Source: Pseudomonadota bacterium
Lineage (GTDB): Bacteria > Pseudomonadota > Alphaproteobacteria > Reyranellales > Reyranellaceae
Length of the DNA: 33,760 bases
Direction: 5' to 3'
Assembly (NCBI GenBank): GCA_018240695.1
Contig: JAFEFH010000024.1
Span: 1-33,760, forward strand
In this document: in pieces, positions 25,521-33,760 of the stretch
Position numbering within the stretch: position 1 is the first letter of the stretch
Layout of the letters: each line of letters opens with the position of its first letter
The notes under the pieces: model-generated
The model's database searches: none
Seen by the model: only the letters and a program-made list of their open reading frames with translations
What the model was told of the DNA's origin: nothing
Program-made: the position numbers and the translations under genes

Positions 25521-28500
25521 TGGGCGCGTTGCGCATCGCCGCGTGGAGCCTGGGCGGCCTGGTCGCCGTCGGCGCCCTGCTGTTCGCGGGCGTGCAGACC
25601 GGCCCCGGCAAGCGACTGTTGGCATGGGCGGTCTCCTCGCCGTCGATGGAAGTCTCGGGCCTCTCCGGATTCGTGCCGACGGACCTCTCCATCGCCAGGA
25701 TCGAGATGCGTGACCGGCAAGGCACGTGGCTCGCCATCGAAGACGCGCAGGTACGCTGGTCGTTCGCGTCGCTGTTCGGCGGGCGGCTCGAGATCGCTAC
25801 GGTGGCCGCGCACAAGATCGACGTGGCGCGCGCGCCCGTGCCGGACGAAAAGGCCGCGCCTTCGTCTTCGAGCGGGCCGCCCAGCCTGCCGTTCGGCATC
25901 GATCTCAAGCGGCTGGCTGTCGACGAGCTGCATATCGGCGCGCCGTTGGGCGGCGGCGTCGATTCGCGCTGGAAGCTGGCGGGCACGGCGCTGGTCGCCG
26001 CCCATACGCCGGGCCATCTCACCTTCGACATGGTCCGCACCGACGGGCCGGTGGCGAAGGCGACCGCCGATCTGTCGTTCAACCTCGACAACTTCACCGT
26101 CGACGGTGCGATCACTGCCGAGGAATCCTCGCAAGGCGGCGTGGTCGCTGCGCTGATCGGCCGGCCCGATCTCCAGCAGGTCTCGGCCAAGCTGGTGGCC
26201 AAGGGCGGCCGGGACGACGGCACTGCGACACTCACGGTCGCCGCCGGCGACGCGGTGAACTCGACCGGCGGCGCGCGCTGGCATCGCGAAAACGGCACGA
26301 CGGCGATCTCCCTCGATATCTCCGCCGTCGGGCCGGGCCTGCCCGACAGCCCGGTGGCGCGCCTGGTGCGCAAGCCTGCGACGCTGAACGGCGAGGCGAC
26401 GCTCGACGATGCCGGCCTGCTGGTCGTGAAGACGCTGACCCTGGCCGCCGGCCCGGCGAAGATCGACGTTGCCGGCCGCTACGATACGGTGGCCGACAAG
26501 CTCGACGCGACGACGACGATCGCCGCGCCCGAGGCGGGCCCGCTGGCCGATCTGGCGGGCGGCGTGACCTGGCGCAACCTCCGGGTCGAGGCGAAGACGG
26601 TGATGTCGGGCTTGGCCGCCAAGCCCGAGGGCACCGTGACGATCAAGGGCGGTGCCGACGATGTCGCCGCCGCGAGCCTCGACGGCCGCGCGCCGCCGCC
26701 CGGCCATGTCGACCTCGCCACCGAGATCGCCATCGAGAAGAGCGGCCGCATCGTCGTGAAGTCGCTCGACAGCGGCTCGCCGCTGGCGGCGGTGAAAGGC
26801 AGCGGCGACCTCATGCCTGCGTCGCAGGCGATCAACGCCAGGCTGGCGATCGATCTCACCGACTTCGCGCCGTTTTCAGCGCTGGTCGGCATGCCGATCG
26901 GTGGGCGCGGCCATGTCGACCTCACGGTTGCGATCGAGCAGGGCGCCGCCAAGGTCGACTGGCAGGGCCAGCTCGACGACCTGTCGGTGCCCAACCTGCC
27001 GCCCGAGCTTCAGAGCCCGACGGTGAAGCTCGCCGGCAGCGCGGCGATGCAGGCCGACCGGTCGTGGCGTCTCGACGACATCAAGATCGCCGCCGAACCG
27101 GCAACGCTTCTGCTCTCGGGCAACGGCCGCGGCGCCAAGAGCGACTTCGCCATCGGCGTCGACATGCCCAAGCTCGGGCAGGTGAAAGCCGCGCTGGGTC
27201 TCGACACGGCCGATGGCGGATTGAAGGGCTCGATCAAGGCCGACGGCACGCTCGCCAAACAGGCGCTGACCCTGGCCGGGACGTTTGCGCTGCAAGGCGA
27301 TGGCGGCGTACGCGTGCCGATCCTGCAAGGCAGCTGGGCCAGCGCGTCGGTCGACGTCAAGGACCTGTCGGTCACGCCGCAGGGTGCCACCGGCAGTGGC
27401 CATCTCAAGATGACGCGCCTCGAGGATTTGAAGGAAATCCTGGGCGTCGATCTCGCGGGCGGTGTCGATCTCGATCTCGCGACGGCGGACGATCCGGCAG
27501 GCAAGGTCACGCTTGCGTTGCGGGGCGACAAGCTGCGCAGCGGCGCGACCGGCGTCGGTGCGCTTCAGCTCGACGCGACGGTGACGGACCCGATGGGGCT
27601 CGCGGTGACCGACGCCACGATGAAGGCGGACCGGCTGACCGGTGTTCCGGAAGTCGGATCGGTCAGCGCCACGGTGAAGGGAGACCGGAGCGCCTTCGAC
27701 CTCGGCGTCAAGGTCGCGGGCGCCGCCAATGCCGCCCTGGCGGCGAAGATCGAACCGGCTGCCGACGAAATCCGCATCGCGCTCCAGAAGCTCGACGCGC
27801 GCTATCACGGCATTCCCATCGGGCTGAACGCACCGGGCAAGTTCACGGTCGTGGGCTCGCGCGTAAAGGTCGAGGCGGCGTCGCTGCGCGTCGGCGGCGG
27901 GCGTGTCGATGCGCGGGGCATCGTCGATCCGGCGGCGAGCGATCTCACCGTCAACGTCACCGGCCTGCCGCTGGCGCTCGCCGACAATTTCGCGCCCGGC
28001 ACGGACCTCCAGGGCACGCTCGCCGTGAAGGCCCATGTCGTGGGCGCGCTTGCCAATCCCAAGATCGACGCGAACTACGCGGCCGACGGCGTGAAGATCA
28101 AGCGGCCGGAAACAGCCTTGCTGCCGGCGCTGGCTCTCAAGGGCACGGCGACGCTCGCCAACCAGCAGGCGACGTTCAATTCGGGGCTCTCGGCGGGCAG
28201 CGGCACGCAGCTCGCGCTGAAGGGCACGGCCCGTCTGCCGCAGGGAAATGCGCCGCTCGTGGCGGCCGTGACGATCACCGGCTCGACCGGTATCGCGCCG
28301 TTCTCTCCGGCGCTGGGAAACAGCCTGCGCAACATCGCGGGCACGCTCACGCCCAATCTCACGGTCAACATCAACGACGAGAAGATCACCGGCAGTGGTA
28401 CGATCGCGCTGACGGGCGCCACCGTCTACCTGCCGGCGAGCGGCCTGCGCCTGACCGGCGGCGCCGCGACGCTGGCGCTCCAGGGCGATGCGCTGCAACT

Positions 28501-29608
28501 CCAGAAGCTGAGCTTCCAGACCGCGCGCAATGGCGTCGTCTCGGCCACCGGCACGATCCGCCTCGATCCGGCCAGGGGCTTTCCGGTCGATCTCACCGTC
28601 ACGACTCAAAAGGCGCTGCTCGCCAACCGGCCGGACCTGATCGCCACCGTCTCGAGCAACCTCAAGGTCACCGGCTCGGCGGCCGACGGCTTCGACGTCA
28701 CCGGTCCCGTCACCGTCGATCGTGCCGAGATCGGTATCGGCGTCAGCCAGGCGGCCAACTATCCGACCTTGAAGGTGCGCGAGATCAACGGCGGCAATGC
28801 GCCCGATCCCACGGCCCCCAAGCCGCCCCCGCCCGGCGCGGCGACGGGCAAGAAGCCGCCCAAGGCGCCCGACGGCGTGCGGCTGGCGCTCACCATCAGC
28901 GCCCCGCAGGCGGTGTTCGTGCGCGGCCGCGGCCTCGACGCGGAGGTCGGCGGCCAGTTCACGGTGAACGGCAATCCCGAGGCGCCGCAGGTGCTGGGCA
29001 ACTTCACGCTGCGGCGCGGCACCTTCGACTTGCTGGGCCACAAGCTCGATTTCACGCGCGGCAACGTCTCGCTGGCCAACGTCAACGAGATCGATCCCGA
29101 GCTCGATTTCGCGGCGACCACCACGGTGCAGTCGACCACCATCGAGGTCGACATCACCGGCAGTTCGCGCGCGCCCAAGATCGCGCTCACTTCCTCGCCG
29201 ATGCTGCCGCAGGACGAGGCCATGGCGATCCTGCTGTTCGGCAAGCCGTCCTCGAGCCTCAGTCCGGTCGAACTGCTGAGTGCGGCCCAGGCGCTGGCCG
29301 AGTTGACCGGCGGCACGCCGCCGGGCGGCGGCTTCTTCGGCCGGCTGCGCTCTGGCCTCGGCCTCGATCAGCTCTCGGTCAACTCGGGCTCGACCACCAA
29401 CGCCGACGGCTCGACCTCGAGCAAGACGTCGTTGCAGGGCGGCCGTTACGTGGCGCCGGGCGTCTATGTCGGCGCGCAGCAGGGCGCCTCGGCGGACTCC
29501 AGCCGCGGCGTGGTCGAGATCGAAGTGTTCAAGCACATCAAGATCGAAGGCGCGATCGGCGCGGACTCCAACGACAAGATCGGCGCCAAGATGGAATGGG
29601 ACTATTGA
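25520..29608 (+). CDS. tamB: Translocation and assembly module protein TamB (AsmA/TamB-like, DUF490)
   Basis: 1362 residues. One N-terminal membrane helix (about 5-26) anchors it in the inner membrane. The rest is a long run of beta-rich repeats rich in Gly, Ala, Asp and Lys, forming a hydrophobic groove thought to carry phospholipids or substrates across the periplasm. The C-terminal DUF490 domain (about 1000-1362) includes GNPEAPQVLGNFTLRRGTFD, LDFTRGNVSL and LPQDEAMAILLFGKPSSSLSP. A Pro-rich insert (PDPTAPKPPPPGAATGKKPP, about 1095-1114) interrupts the domain. It ends in WDY, an aromatic end that may dock to TamA. It overlaps tamA by 1 nt and is nearly abutted by the convergent GST gene. 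Confidence 0.92.
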   Translation: MGALRIAAWSLGGLVAVGALLFAGVQTGPGKRLLAWAVSSPSMEVSGLSGFVPTDLSIARIEMRDRQGTWLAIEDAQVRWSFASLFGGRLEIATVAAHKIDVARAPVPDEKAAPSSSSGPPSLPFGIDLKRLAVDELHIGAPLGGGVDSRWKLAGTALVAAHTPGHLTFDMVRTDGPVAKATADLSFNLDNFTVDGAITAEESSQGGVVAALIGRPDLQQVSAKLVAKGGRDDGTATLTVAAGDAVNSTGGARWHRENGTTAISLDISAVGPGLPDSPVARLVRKPATLNGEATLDDAGLLVVKTLTLAAGPAKIDVAGRYDTVADKLDATTTIAAPEAGPLADLAGGVTWRNLRVEAKTVMSGLAAKPEGTVTIKGGADDVAAASLDGRAPPPGHVDLATEIAIEKSGRIVVKSLDSGSPLAAVKGSGDLMPASQAINARLAIDLTDFAPFSALVGMPIGGRGHVDLTVAIEQGAAKVDWQGQLDDLSVPNLPPELQSPTVKLAGSAAMQADRSWRLDDIKIAAEPATLLLSGNGRGAKSDFAIGVDMPKLGQVKAALGLDTADGGLKGSIKADGTLAKQALTLAGTFALQGDGGVRVPILQGSWASASVDVKDLSVTPQGATGSGHLKMTRLEDLKEILGVDLAGGVDLDLATADDPAGKVTLALRGDKLRSGATGVGALQLDATVTDPMGLAVTDATMKADRLTGVPEVGSVSATVKGDRSAFDLGVKVAGAANAALAAKIEPAADEIRIALQKLDARYHGIPIGLNAPGKFTVVGSRVKVEAASLRVGGGRVDARGIVDPAASDLTVNVTGLPLALADNFAPGTDLQGTLAVKAHVVGALANPKIDANYAADGVKIKRPETALLPALALKGTATLANQQATFNSGLSAGSGTQLALKGTARLPQGNAPLVAAVTITGSTGIAPFSPALGNSLRNIAGTLTPNLTVNINDEKITGSGTIALTGATVYLPASGLRLTGGAATLALQGDALQLQKLSFQTARNGVVSATGTIRLDPARGFPVDLTVTTQKALLANRPDLIATVSSNLKVTGSAADGFDVTGPVTVDRAEIGIGVSQAANYPTLKVREINGGNAPDPTAPKPPPPGAATGKKPPKAPDGVRLALTISAPQAVFVRGRGLDAEVGGQFTVNGNPEAPQVLGNFTLRRGTFDLLGHKLDFTRGNVSLANVNEIDPELDFAATTTVQSTTIEVDITGSSRAPKIALTSSPMLPQDEAMAILLFGKPSSSLSPVELLSAAQALAELTGGTPPGGGFFGRLRSGLGLDQLSVNSGSTTNADGSTSSKTSLQGGRYVAPGVYVGAQQGASADSSRGVVEIEVFKHIKIEGAIGADSNDKIGAKMEWDY

Positions 29609-29611
29609 TCC

Positions 29612-30256
29612 TCAGGGATCGATTTCCGCGTCCTTCTTCGGGATCAGGTCGTAGGGCAGTCTGAAGCCCGGCAGCGCGTGGATGCGCTCCCACCAGGCCT
29701 TCGCATGCGGCCGCTTGTCGAGCGACATGCCGCCTTCGGCCATGAATACCATGCGGCCGAAGCAGCCGAGGTCGGCGATGGTGCAGCTATCGCCCACCAG
29801 CCACTTGCGGCCGTCGAGGCTCCTGTCGACGAAGTCGAGCGCGGCCTCGGCCTGCGGCCGGAAGAAGTTCACGATGTCCTGCGACACGTCGGGCCGGAAG
29901 CGCGCGAAATGGCGGACGCGCGCCACGTTCTGGATCGCATCGTTCTCCCACGACAGCCACTCGCGGGCATGGATCCTGTCCTGCTCGGTGGCGCCCTCGA
30001 ACTTGCCCGTCGTGCGCGCAAGATAGTCGAGGATCACGTTGGACATCACCAGCACCAGCCCGCGATGGCGCAGCACCGGAACCTGGCCATAGCGATTGAT
30101 CGCGAGATGCTCGGGCTGCTTCTGCACGCCGTTCTTGAGGTTGACGGTGCGGAAAGAGAAGGGAAGGCCGCCCAGGGTCAGGAACAGCATCGGCTTGTAG
30201 GAGGAGCTGGAGGTGAAGCTGCCATGCAGGACCAGCCGGTTCGCGTCATCGCTCAT
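29612..30256 (-). CDS. Glutathione S-transferase family protein
   Basis: 214 residues. The thioredoxin-like N-terminal domain (about 6-82) contains FTSSSSYKPMLFLTLGGLPF, with serines near the usual catalytic position, and GQVPVLRHRGLVLVMSNVILDYL, which supplies the cis-Pro and the Glu/Ser-type glutathione contact (here MSN). The helical C-terminal domain has the N-capping motif SCTIADLGCFG (about 157-167). Substrate unknown. AGGAGAAGGAC lies just before the ATG. It is 62 nt downstream of the antiporter gene on the same strand and probably cotranscribed. It ends 3 nt from the convergent tamB stop. Confidence 0.88.
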   Translation of the reverse strand: MSDDANRLVLHGSFTSSSSYKPMLFLTLGGLPFSFRTVNLKNGVQKQPEHLAINRYGQVPVLRHRGLVLVMSNVILDYLARTTGKFEGATEQDRIHAREWLSWENDAIQNVARVRHFARFRPDVSQDIVNFFRPQAEAALDFVDRSLDGRKWLVGDSCTIADLGCFGRMVFMAEGGMSLDKRPHAKAWWERIHALPGFRLPYDLIPKKDAEIDP

Positions 30257-30318
30257 GTCCTTCTCCTGCCGTCGTTCTCGTGCGGAGAAGTATGGAGCCT
30301 CCGCGACAGGCGCGGAAG

Positions 30319-32451
30319 CTATCGGGCCAACAGCAGGATCGGTGTGCGAACCGCCCTCAGCAGGCCTGCGGTACGTGGGCCGAGGAACTTGGTTTCGCCG
30401 TGGCGCAGCGACGTGCCCAGCACGATCAGGTCGAAGTTGCCGCCGCGCACGGCGCGCCGGATCTCGGACTCCGGCCGGATATTGGTCGCGGTCAGTCCCT
30501 TCACCGGGACGCCGCCGCGCTTGCCCGCGCGATGCACGTCGACCAGGACCGACATGCCGGCGCGGCGGCCGCGACCGCGCAGGATCGCGGTGTCGATCTG
30601 CGGGTCGAACACGTGCAGCGCCGTCACGTTGCCCTTGGTCGCCGCGGCGAGCGAGATCGCGACCTCGGTGGCGAGTCGCGTGTCCTGCGTGCCGGCGGCG
30701 GGCAGCAGGATGTCGAGCGGCACGTCGGCCGGCCCGGCGGCGCCGCGGCCGTTGATCGCGATCGCGACCGGCCCGTCGAAGGCGTTGACCAGTTTCTGGA
30801 GGCGGTTCTCGAAGCGCAGCTGGGACTCGGCGACCGGCCGGTCGATGCCCACGAAGACGATGTCGTAGCCGCGCGCGATCTCGCGCTCGATGGCGTTCTC
30901 GGCATGGCCGGCCCGCTCGGTCACCAGCTCCTCGATCGGCGGCTTCTTGCCCTCGGCCGCGGCGTTGGCGTGCACGGCCTGCGCCGCCTCGCTGAGATGG
31001 CCGCGCTTGATCGTGTCCTCGGCGTCGGCCTCCTTGGGCTGGAGCACGGTCGCGAGGATCTCCTGCCGCACGGTGAACAGGCCGGCCAGGCGGGTCGCCA
31101 GCCGGCCATTGGGGCTGTCGTCGGCATAGACCAGCGCACGCTCCATCTTCGGCAGGTGCTCGAGCGCCTCGGCTTCCTCCTTCTCGAGACGCTTGGTCTC
31201 CTCCTCGCCGAGCGGCACGCGCGACATCACCCAGCGCAGCATCGGCGGCATGATCATGGTCGTGATCACCGCCATGGCGACGATCATCGTATAGAGCTGG
31301 TTGCTGAGCGCGCCCATGGCAAGGCCGATGCTGGCGATGATGACTTCGGTCGAGCCACGGGCGTTGAGGCCCACGCCTAACGCCAGCGATTCGCGCGTCG
31401 TCAGGCCGCCCAGCTTGCCGCCCAGCAGCGCGCCGGAGAACTTGCCGATGCTGGCGACGACGATGATGGCCGCCGTGAAGATAGCGAGCATCGGATCGGC
31501 CAGCGTGCGCAGGTCCATGCCGAGGCCGGCCACGGCGAAGAACACCGGGCTGAAGAAGGCGAAGACGAAGCCGCGCACCTGGTTCTCGATCTGCTCGGTC
31601 AGGATCGGCGAGCGGCCGACCAGGATGCCGGCGATGAAGGCGCCGAGCGCCGTATGCACGCCGATCAGCTCGGTGGTCAGCGACATCGCCAGCATGACGA
31701 TCAGGATCGCGGTGATCACCGGCACGTCGATCGTCATGTGATCGTTCACCCAGACGATCAGGCGCGCGACCAGCCGCTGGCCGATCGACAGGCTGAAGGC
31801 CAGGAACAGCGCCGTGCCGGCGAGGCTCGCGCCCACCGAGGCGAGGTCGACAGTACCGTGGGCGGCGATGCCCGCAATCACCGCGATGATGATCCAGGCG
31901 ATCGTGTCGTCGAGAATGGCGGTGGCGAGGATCAGCTGGCCGAGATCGCGCCGCATGGCGCCGATGTCGATCAGGACCATGGCCACGATCTTCACCGACG
32001 AGATCGACAGCGCCGTGCCGAGGAACATGGCCGTCACCAGCCGGTTCTCGTGCATCGGGACGGCATTGCCCGGCAGCCCATAGGCCAGCACCATGCCGAG
32101 CGCGAACGGGATGGCGATGCCCGAGAGCGAGGAGGCGATCACCGCGCGCTTGCGACGCTGGACCAGGCCGAGATTGGTCTCCATGCCGGTCAGCAGCAGC
32201 AGGAGAAGGATGCCGATCTGGGAGATGGCATCGATCATCGTCTTCAGCGTCTTGTTGTCCGGGAAGACGAAGTGGTGTGCCGCGGGGAACAGGTAGCCGA
32301 ACACCGAGGGGCCGAGCAGGACGCCCGCAATCAGCTGGCCGAACAAGGCGGGCTGGCCCAGCCGGTTCATCAGTTCGCCCAGCAAACGGCCGGTGAGCAG
32401 CAGCAGGATCAGTTCCGCGGCAAAAATCGCGAGCGTATGGTCGCCAGACAA
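30319..32451 (-). CDS. CPA2-family cation/proton antiporter with tandem UspA-like domains
   Basis: 710 residues from a TTG; GGGGGAA lies about 10 nt upstream and no in-frame ATG is nearby. The membrane half (1-395) has about 12-13 helices. It includes GQLIAGVLLGPSVFG, ILLLLLLTGMETNLG and the paired acidic residues LATAILDDTIAW (D181, D182) expected to carry the ion. NARGSTEVIIASIGLAMG is another family motif. The cytoplasmic half (about 430-710) holds two UspA-like folds: MERALVYADDSPNG...YDIVFVGIDRP, and PLDILLPAAGTQDTRLATEVA ending in LIVLGTSLRHGE. There is no RCK/KTN nucleotide domain, so it differs from KefB/KefC. It exchanges Na+ or K+ for protons; ion specificity is not visible. Confidence 0.88.
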   Translation of the reverse strand: MSGDHTLAIFAAELILLLLTGRLLGELMNRLGQPALFGQLIAGVLLGPSVFGYLFPAAHHFVFPDNKTLKTMIDAISQIGILLLLLLTGMETNLGLVQRRKRAVIASSLSGIAIPFALGMVLAYGLPGNAVPMHENRLVTAMFLGTALSISSVKIVAMVLIDIGAMRRDLGQLILATAILDDTIAWIIIAVIAGIAAHGTVDLASVGASLAGTALFLAFSLSIGQRLVARLIVWVNDHMTIDVPVITAILIVMLAMSLTTELIGVHTALGAFIAGILVGRSPILTEQIENQVRGFVFAFFSPVFFAVAGLGMDLRTLADPMLAIFTAAIIVVASIGKFSGALLGGKLGGLTTRESLALGVGLNARGSTEVIIASIGLAMGALSNQLYTMIVAMAVITTMIMPPMLRWVMSRVPLGEEETKRLEKEEAEALEHLPKMERALVYADDSPNGRLATRLAGLFTVRQEILATVLQPKEADAEDTIKRGHLSEAAQAVHANAAAEGKKPPIEELVTERAGHAENAIEREIARGYDIVFVGIDRPVAESQLRFENRLQKLVNAFDGPVAIAINGRGAAGPADVPLDILLPAAGTQDTRLATEVAISLAAATKGNVTALHVFDPQIDTAILRGRGRRAGMSVLVDVHRAGKRGGVPVKGLTATNIRPESEIRRAVRGGNFDLIVLGTSLRHGETKFLGPRTAGLLRAVRTPILLLAR

Positions 32452-32545
32452 ATGTCTATTCCCCCGTGCGAATGGCGCCGATGGACGGGCGGGCGCTATT
32501 CATGCTGACCTGCTTAACGGCGAGAGCCTCTAGGGGATGCGTTGC

Positions 32546-32728
32546 ATGGACAAGGAAATTATCGAATTGCTGGCCCGCCGGGCGGGCCTTCAGAAGGCGA
32601 TGGCCGAGTTTCCCGACGACGTGATCGCTGCGGCCAGGCAGGCCGCCGATGTCGCCGCCACCATCGTGGCCCCGGAAGACCCGCGGGCCGAGCCCTGGCC
32701 GCCGATGCGCGCGGGAGAGGGGCTGTGA
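32546..32728 (+). CDS. AtzG-like small amidase partner (DUF4089-like)
   Basis: 60 residues from the ATG at 32546, which has AGGGG at 32532-32536 nine nt upstream; ATG 32537 is too close to that site. The protein is an acidic/Ala-rich helical stretch (IIELLARRAGLQKAMAEFP...VAATIVA) and ends in a PRAEPWPPM tail. This looks like AtzG, the small subunit that stabilises the amidase AtzE in the cyanuric-acid/biuret pathway. The match is by shape and by the amidase gene whose GTG overlaps its stop (GTGA). It is divergent from the antiporter, 94 nt away. The residue match is loose, hence moderate certainty. Confidence 0.6.
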   Translation: MDKEIIELLARRAGLQKAMAEFPDDVIAAARQAADVAATIVAPEDPRAEPWPPMRAGEGL

Positions 32729-33760
32729 AGGACCTGCACTGGCTCTCCGCCGCGGAAGCCGCTGCCGCGATCGCCTCGCGCGAACTGTCACCCGTCGAAC
32801 TGATGCAGGCGCTGCTGGCGCGCATCGACACGCTGAACCCGCGGCTCAACGCCTTCACCACGCTCGATGCCGAGCAGGCATTGGCCGCCGCGCAGGCAGC
32901 CGAGACCGAGATCATGGCGGGCCGATCGCGCGGGCCGCTGCACGGCGTGCCGGTCGGCATCAAGGACATCATCGATGTCGCGGGCCTGCCCACCACCTGC
33001 CACTCGAAGATCCTCGCCGACAACGTGGCGAGCGCGGATGCGGTGTGCGTCAGCCGCCTGCGCGGCGCGGGCGCCATCGTCGTGGGCAAGCTCTCGACGC
33101 ACGAGTTCGCCATCGGCGGCCCGAGCTTCGACCTGCCGTGGCCGCCGGCCCGCAACCCGTGGAACACCGACCATCATCCCGGCGGCTCGTCGTCGGGCTC
33201 GGGCTCCGGCGTGGCCGCAGGCCTGTTCCCGATGGCGCTGGGCAGCGACACTGGCGGCAGCGTGCGCAATCCTGCGAGCTGCTGCGGCATCGTCGGCCTG
33301 AAGCCCACTTATGGATTGGTCTCGCGGCGCGGCGTCTTCCCGCTGTCGTTCACGCTCGACCATGTCGGCCCGATGACCCGCACCGTGGCCGACAACGCGC
33401 TGATGCTCGAGGCGATCGCCGGCCACGATCCGCTCGATCCCGGCAGCGCGGCATCGGCGCCCGGCCACTACGCGTCGGCGCTGGGCCGTGGCGTGCGCGG
33501 CCTGCGGGTCGGCTTCGTGCGGCACTTCCATGAAGTCGACATGCCGGCCGAGCCCGACGTGACGGCGGCGTTGCAGCATGTGGCGCGCAGCCTCCAGATG
33601 GCGGGTGCCGAGCTGCGCGACATCACCCTGCCGACGCTCAACGAGTTCGGTGCGGTCAACCGTGTGATCCTGCAAAGCGAGGCCTGGTCGATCCACGCCA
33701 AGTGGCTGCGCGAGCGGCCGGGCGACTATGCGCGCTTCTCGCGCCGCCGCCTGATGGCCG
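32725..33760 (+). CDS. Amidase-signature enzyme, AtzE/GatA-like (3' end beyond window)
   Basis: 345 residues are visible and the frame is open to the last base. Starts at a GTG overlapping the AtzG-like stop. The opening LHWLSAAEAAAAIASRELSPVELM is usual for amidases. The catalytic Lys is K80 in GVPVGIKDIID. The cis-Ser is in HPGGSSSGSGSG (155-157) and the nucleophile is S179 in SDTGGSVRNPASCCGIVGLKP. All three triad members are present. It hydrolyses amides or ureido compounds; AtzE removes the amide from 1-carboxybiuret. GatA is less likely, since no gatC or gatB is visible in the window. The full length is probably 450-480. Confidence 0.85.
   Translation, partial: MKDLHWLSAAEAAAAIASRELSPVELMQALLARIDTLNPRLNAFTTLDAEQALAAAQAAETEIMAGRSRGPLHGVPVGIKDIIDVAGLPTTCHSKILADNVASADAVCVSRLRGAGAIVVGKLSTHEFAIGGPSFDLPWPPARNPWNTDHHPGGSSSGSGSGVAAGLFPMALGSDTGGSVRNPASCCGIVGLKPTYGLVSRRGVFPLSFTLDHVGPMTRTVADNALMLEAIAGHDPLDPGSAASAPGHYASALGRGVRGLRVGFVRHFHEVDMPAEPDVTAALQHVARSLQMAGAELRDITLPTLNEFGAVNRVILQSEAWSIHAKWLRERPGDYARFSRRRLMA

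Noticed and set aside
26876-29536. 886-codon open frame antisense to tamB
   Set aside because: Low-complexity Arg/Ala/Glu-rich translation without family features; tamB on the plus strand has all expected signatures.
29607-29620. GATCC-TCAG-GGATC hairpin at the tamB/GST convergence
   Set aside because: A 5-bp stem without a T tract is too weak for a terminator and partly coding.
30300-30316. TCCGCG-ACAGG-CGCGGA hairpin between the antiporter and GST genes
   Set aside because: Only 6 bp and no T tract on the minus strand, so not called a terminator; the genes may still be one operon.
32446-32457. AGACA-AA-TGTCT inverted repeat at the antiporter start
   Set aside because: A 5-bp half-site overlapping the first codons is likely chance; there is no second copy to support an operator.

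Overview
The window looks like ordinary chromosome from a GC-rich, obligately respiring alphaproteobacterium. The evidence is the sdhCDAB order, the PhaR/PhaA/PhaB polyhydroxyalkanoate genes, a TamA/TamB pair, strong GC3 bias, frequent GTG/TTG starts and many 1- to 4-nt stop/start overlaps. The lineage (for example Rhodospirillales or Reyranella-like) is a guess from gene style, not a measurement. I see no rRNA, tRNA, transposase, phage gene, CRISPR array or integration site, and no gene-free stretch longer than about 150 bp.

Layout. 1-512 is the 3' end of a MaoC-type hydratase. 642-4068 is the succinate dehydrogenase operon sdhC-D-A-B, with a recognisable promoter and a rho-independent terminator. 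4123-5724 (minus) is a D-aminopeptidase-like serine hydrolase, divergent from an enoyl-CoA hydratase (5802-6611). 6598-7468 (minus) holds phaR and a DUF1289 gene. Divergent from these run a small coiled-coil PHA-synthase-partner-like gene, a PhaC-like synthase and a membrane-anchored LytTR regulator (7615-9870). A secreted berberine-bridge-type flavoenzyme follows (9992-11776), then phaA (11831-13009), an MFS transporter (13092-14327) and phaB (14369-15094). 15169-20274 carries an AhpD-like protein, trans-aconitate methyltransferase, gamma-glutamyltransferase, an RlmI-like rRNA methyltransferase and a NylC/DmpA-type self-processing amidohydrolase. 20307-23589 encodes a peptide-type ABC binding protein and two permeases without an ATPase. 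23634-29608 is tamA-tamB. On the minus strand follow a CPA2 antiporter with UspA-like domains and a GST. The right edge holds an AtzG-like small protein and the start of an AtzE-like amidase.

How they fit together. The PHA genes form a split but nearly complete pathway: PhaA makes acetoacetyl-CoA, PhaB reduces it, the PhaC-like enzyme polymerises the product and PhaR senses the state of the granules. The ggt, NylC-like and ABC genes suggest uptake and hydrolysis of peptides or amides.

The most interesting non-coding signals are two. The first is three 13-bp direct repeats with exact 21-bp periodicity (9871-9925) between the LytTR gene and the flavoenzyme; they resemble the AlgR/LytTR operator. 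The second is a 12-bp perfect inverted repeat (13046-13057 / 13082-13093) that would bury the Shine-Dalgarno sequence and start codon of the MFS gene. The 83-nt out-of-frame overlap between the PhaE-like and PhaC-like genes is also unusual. I found no clear sign of a wholly new multi-gene system such as defence, mobile or biosynthetic.
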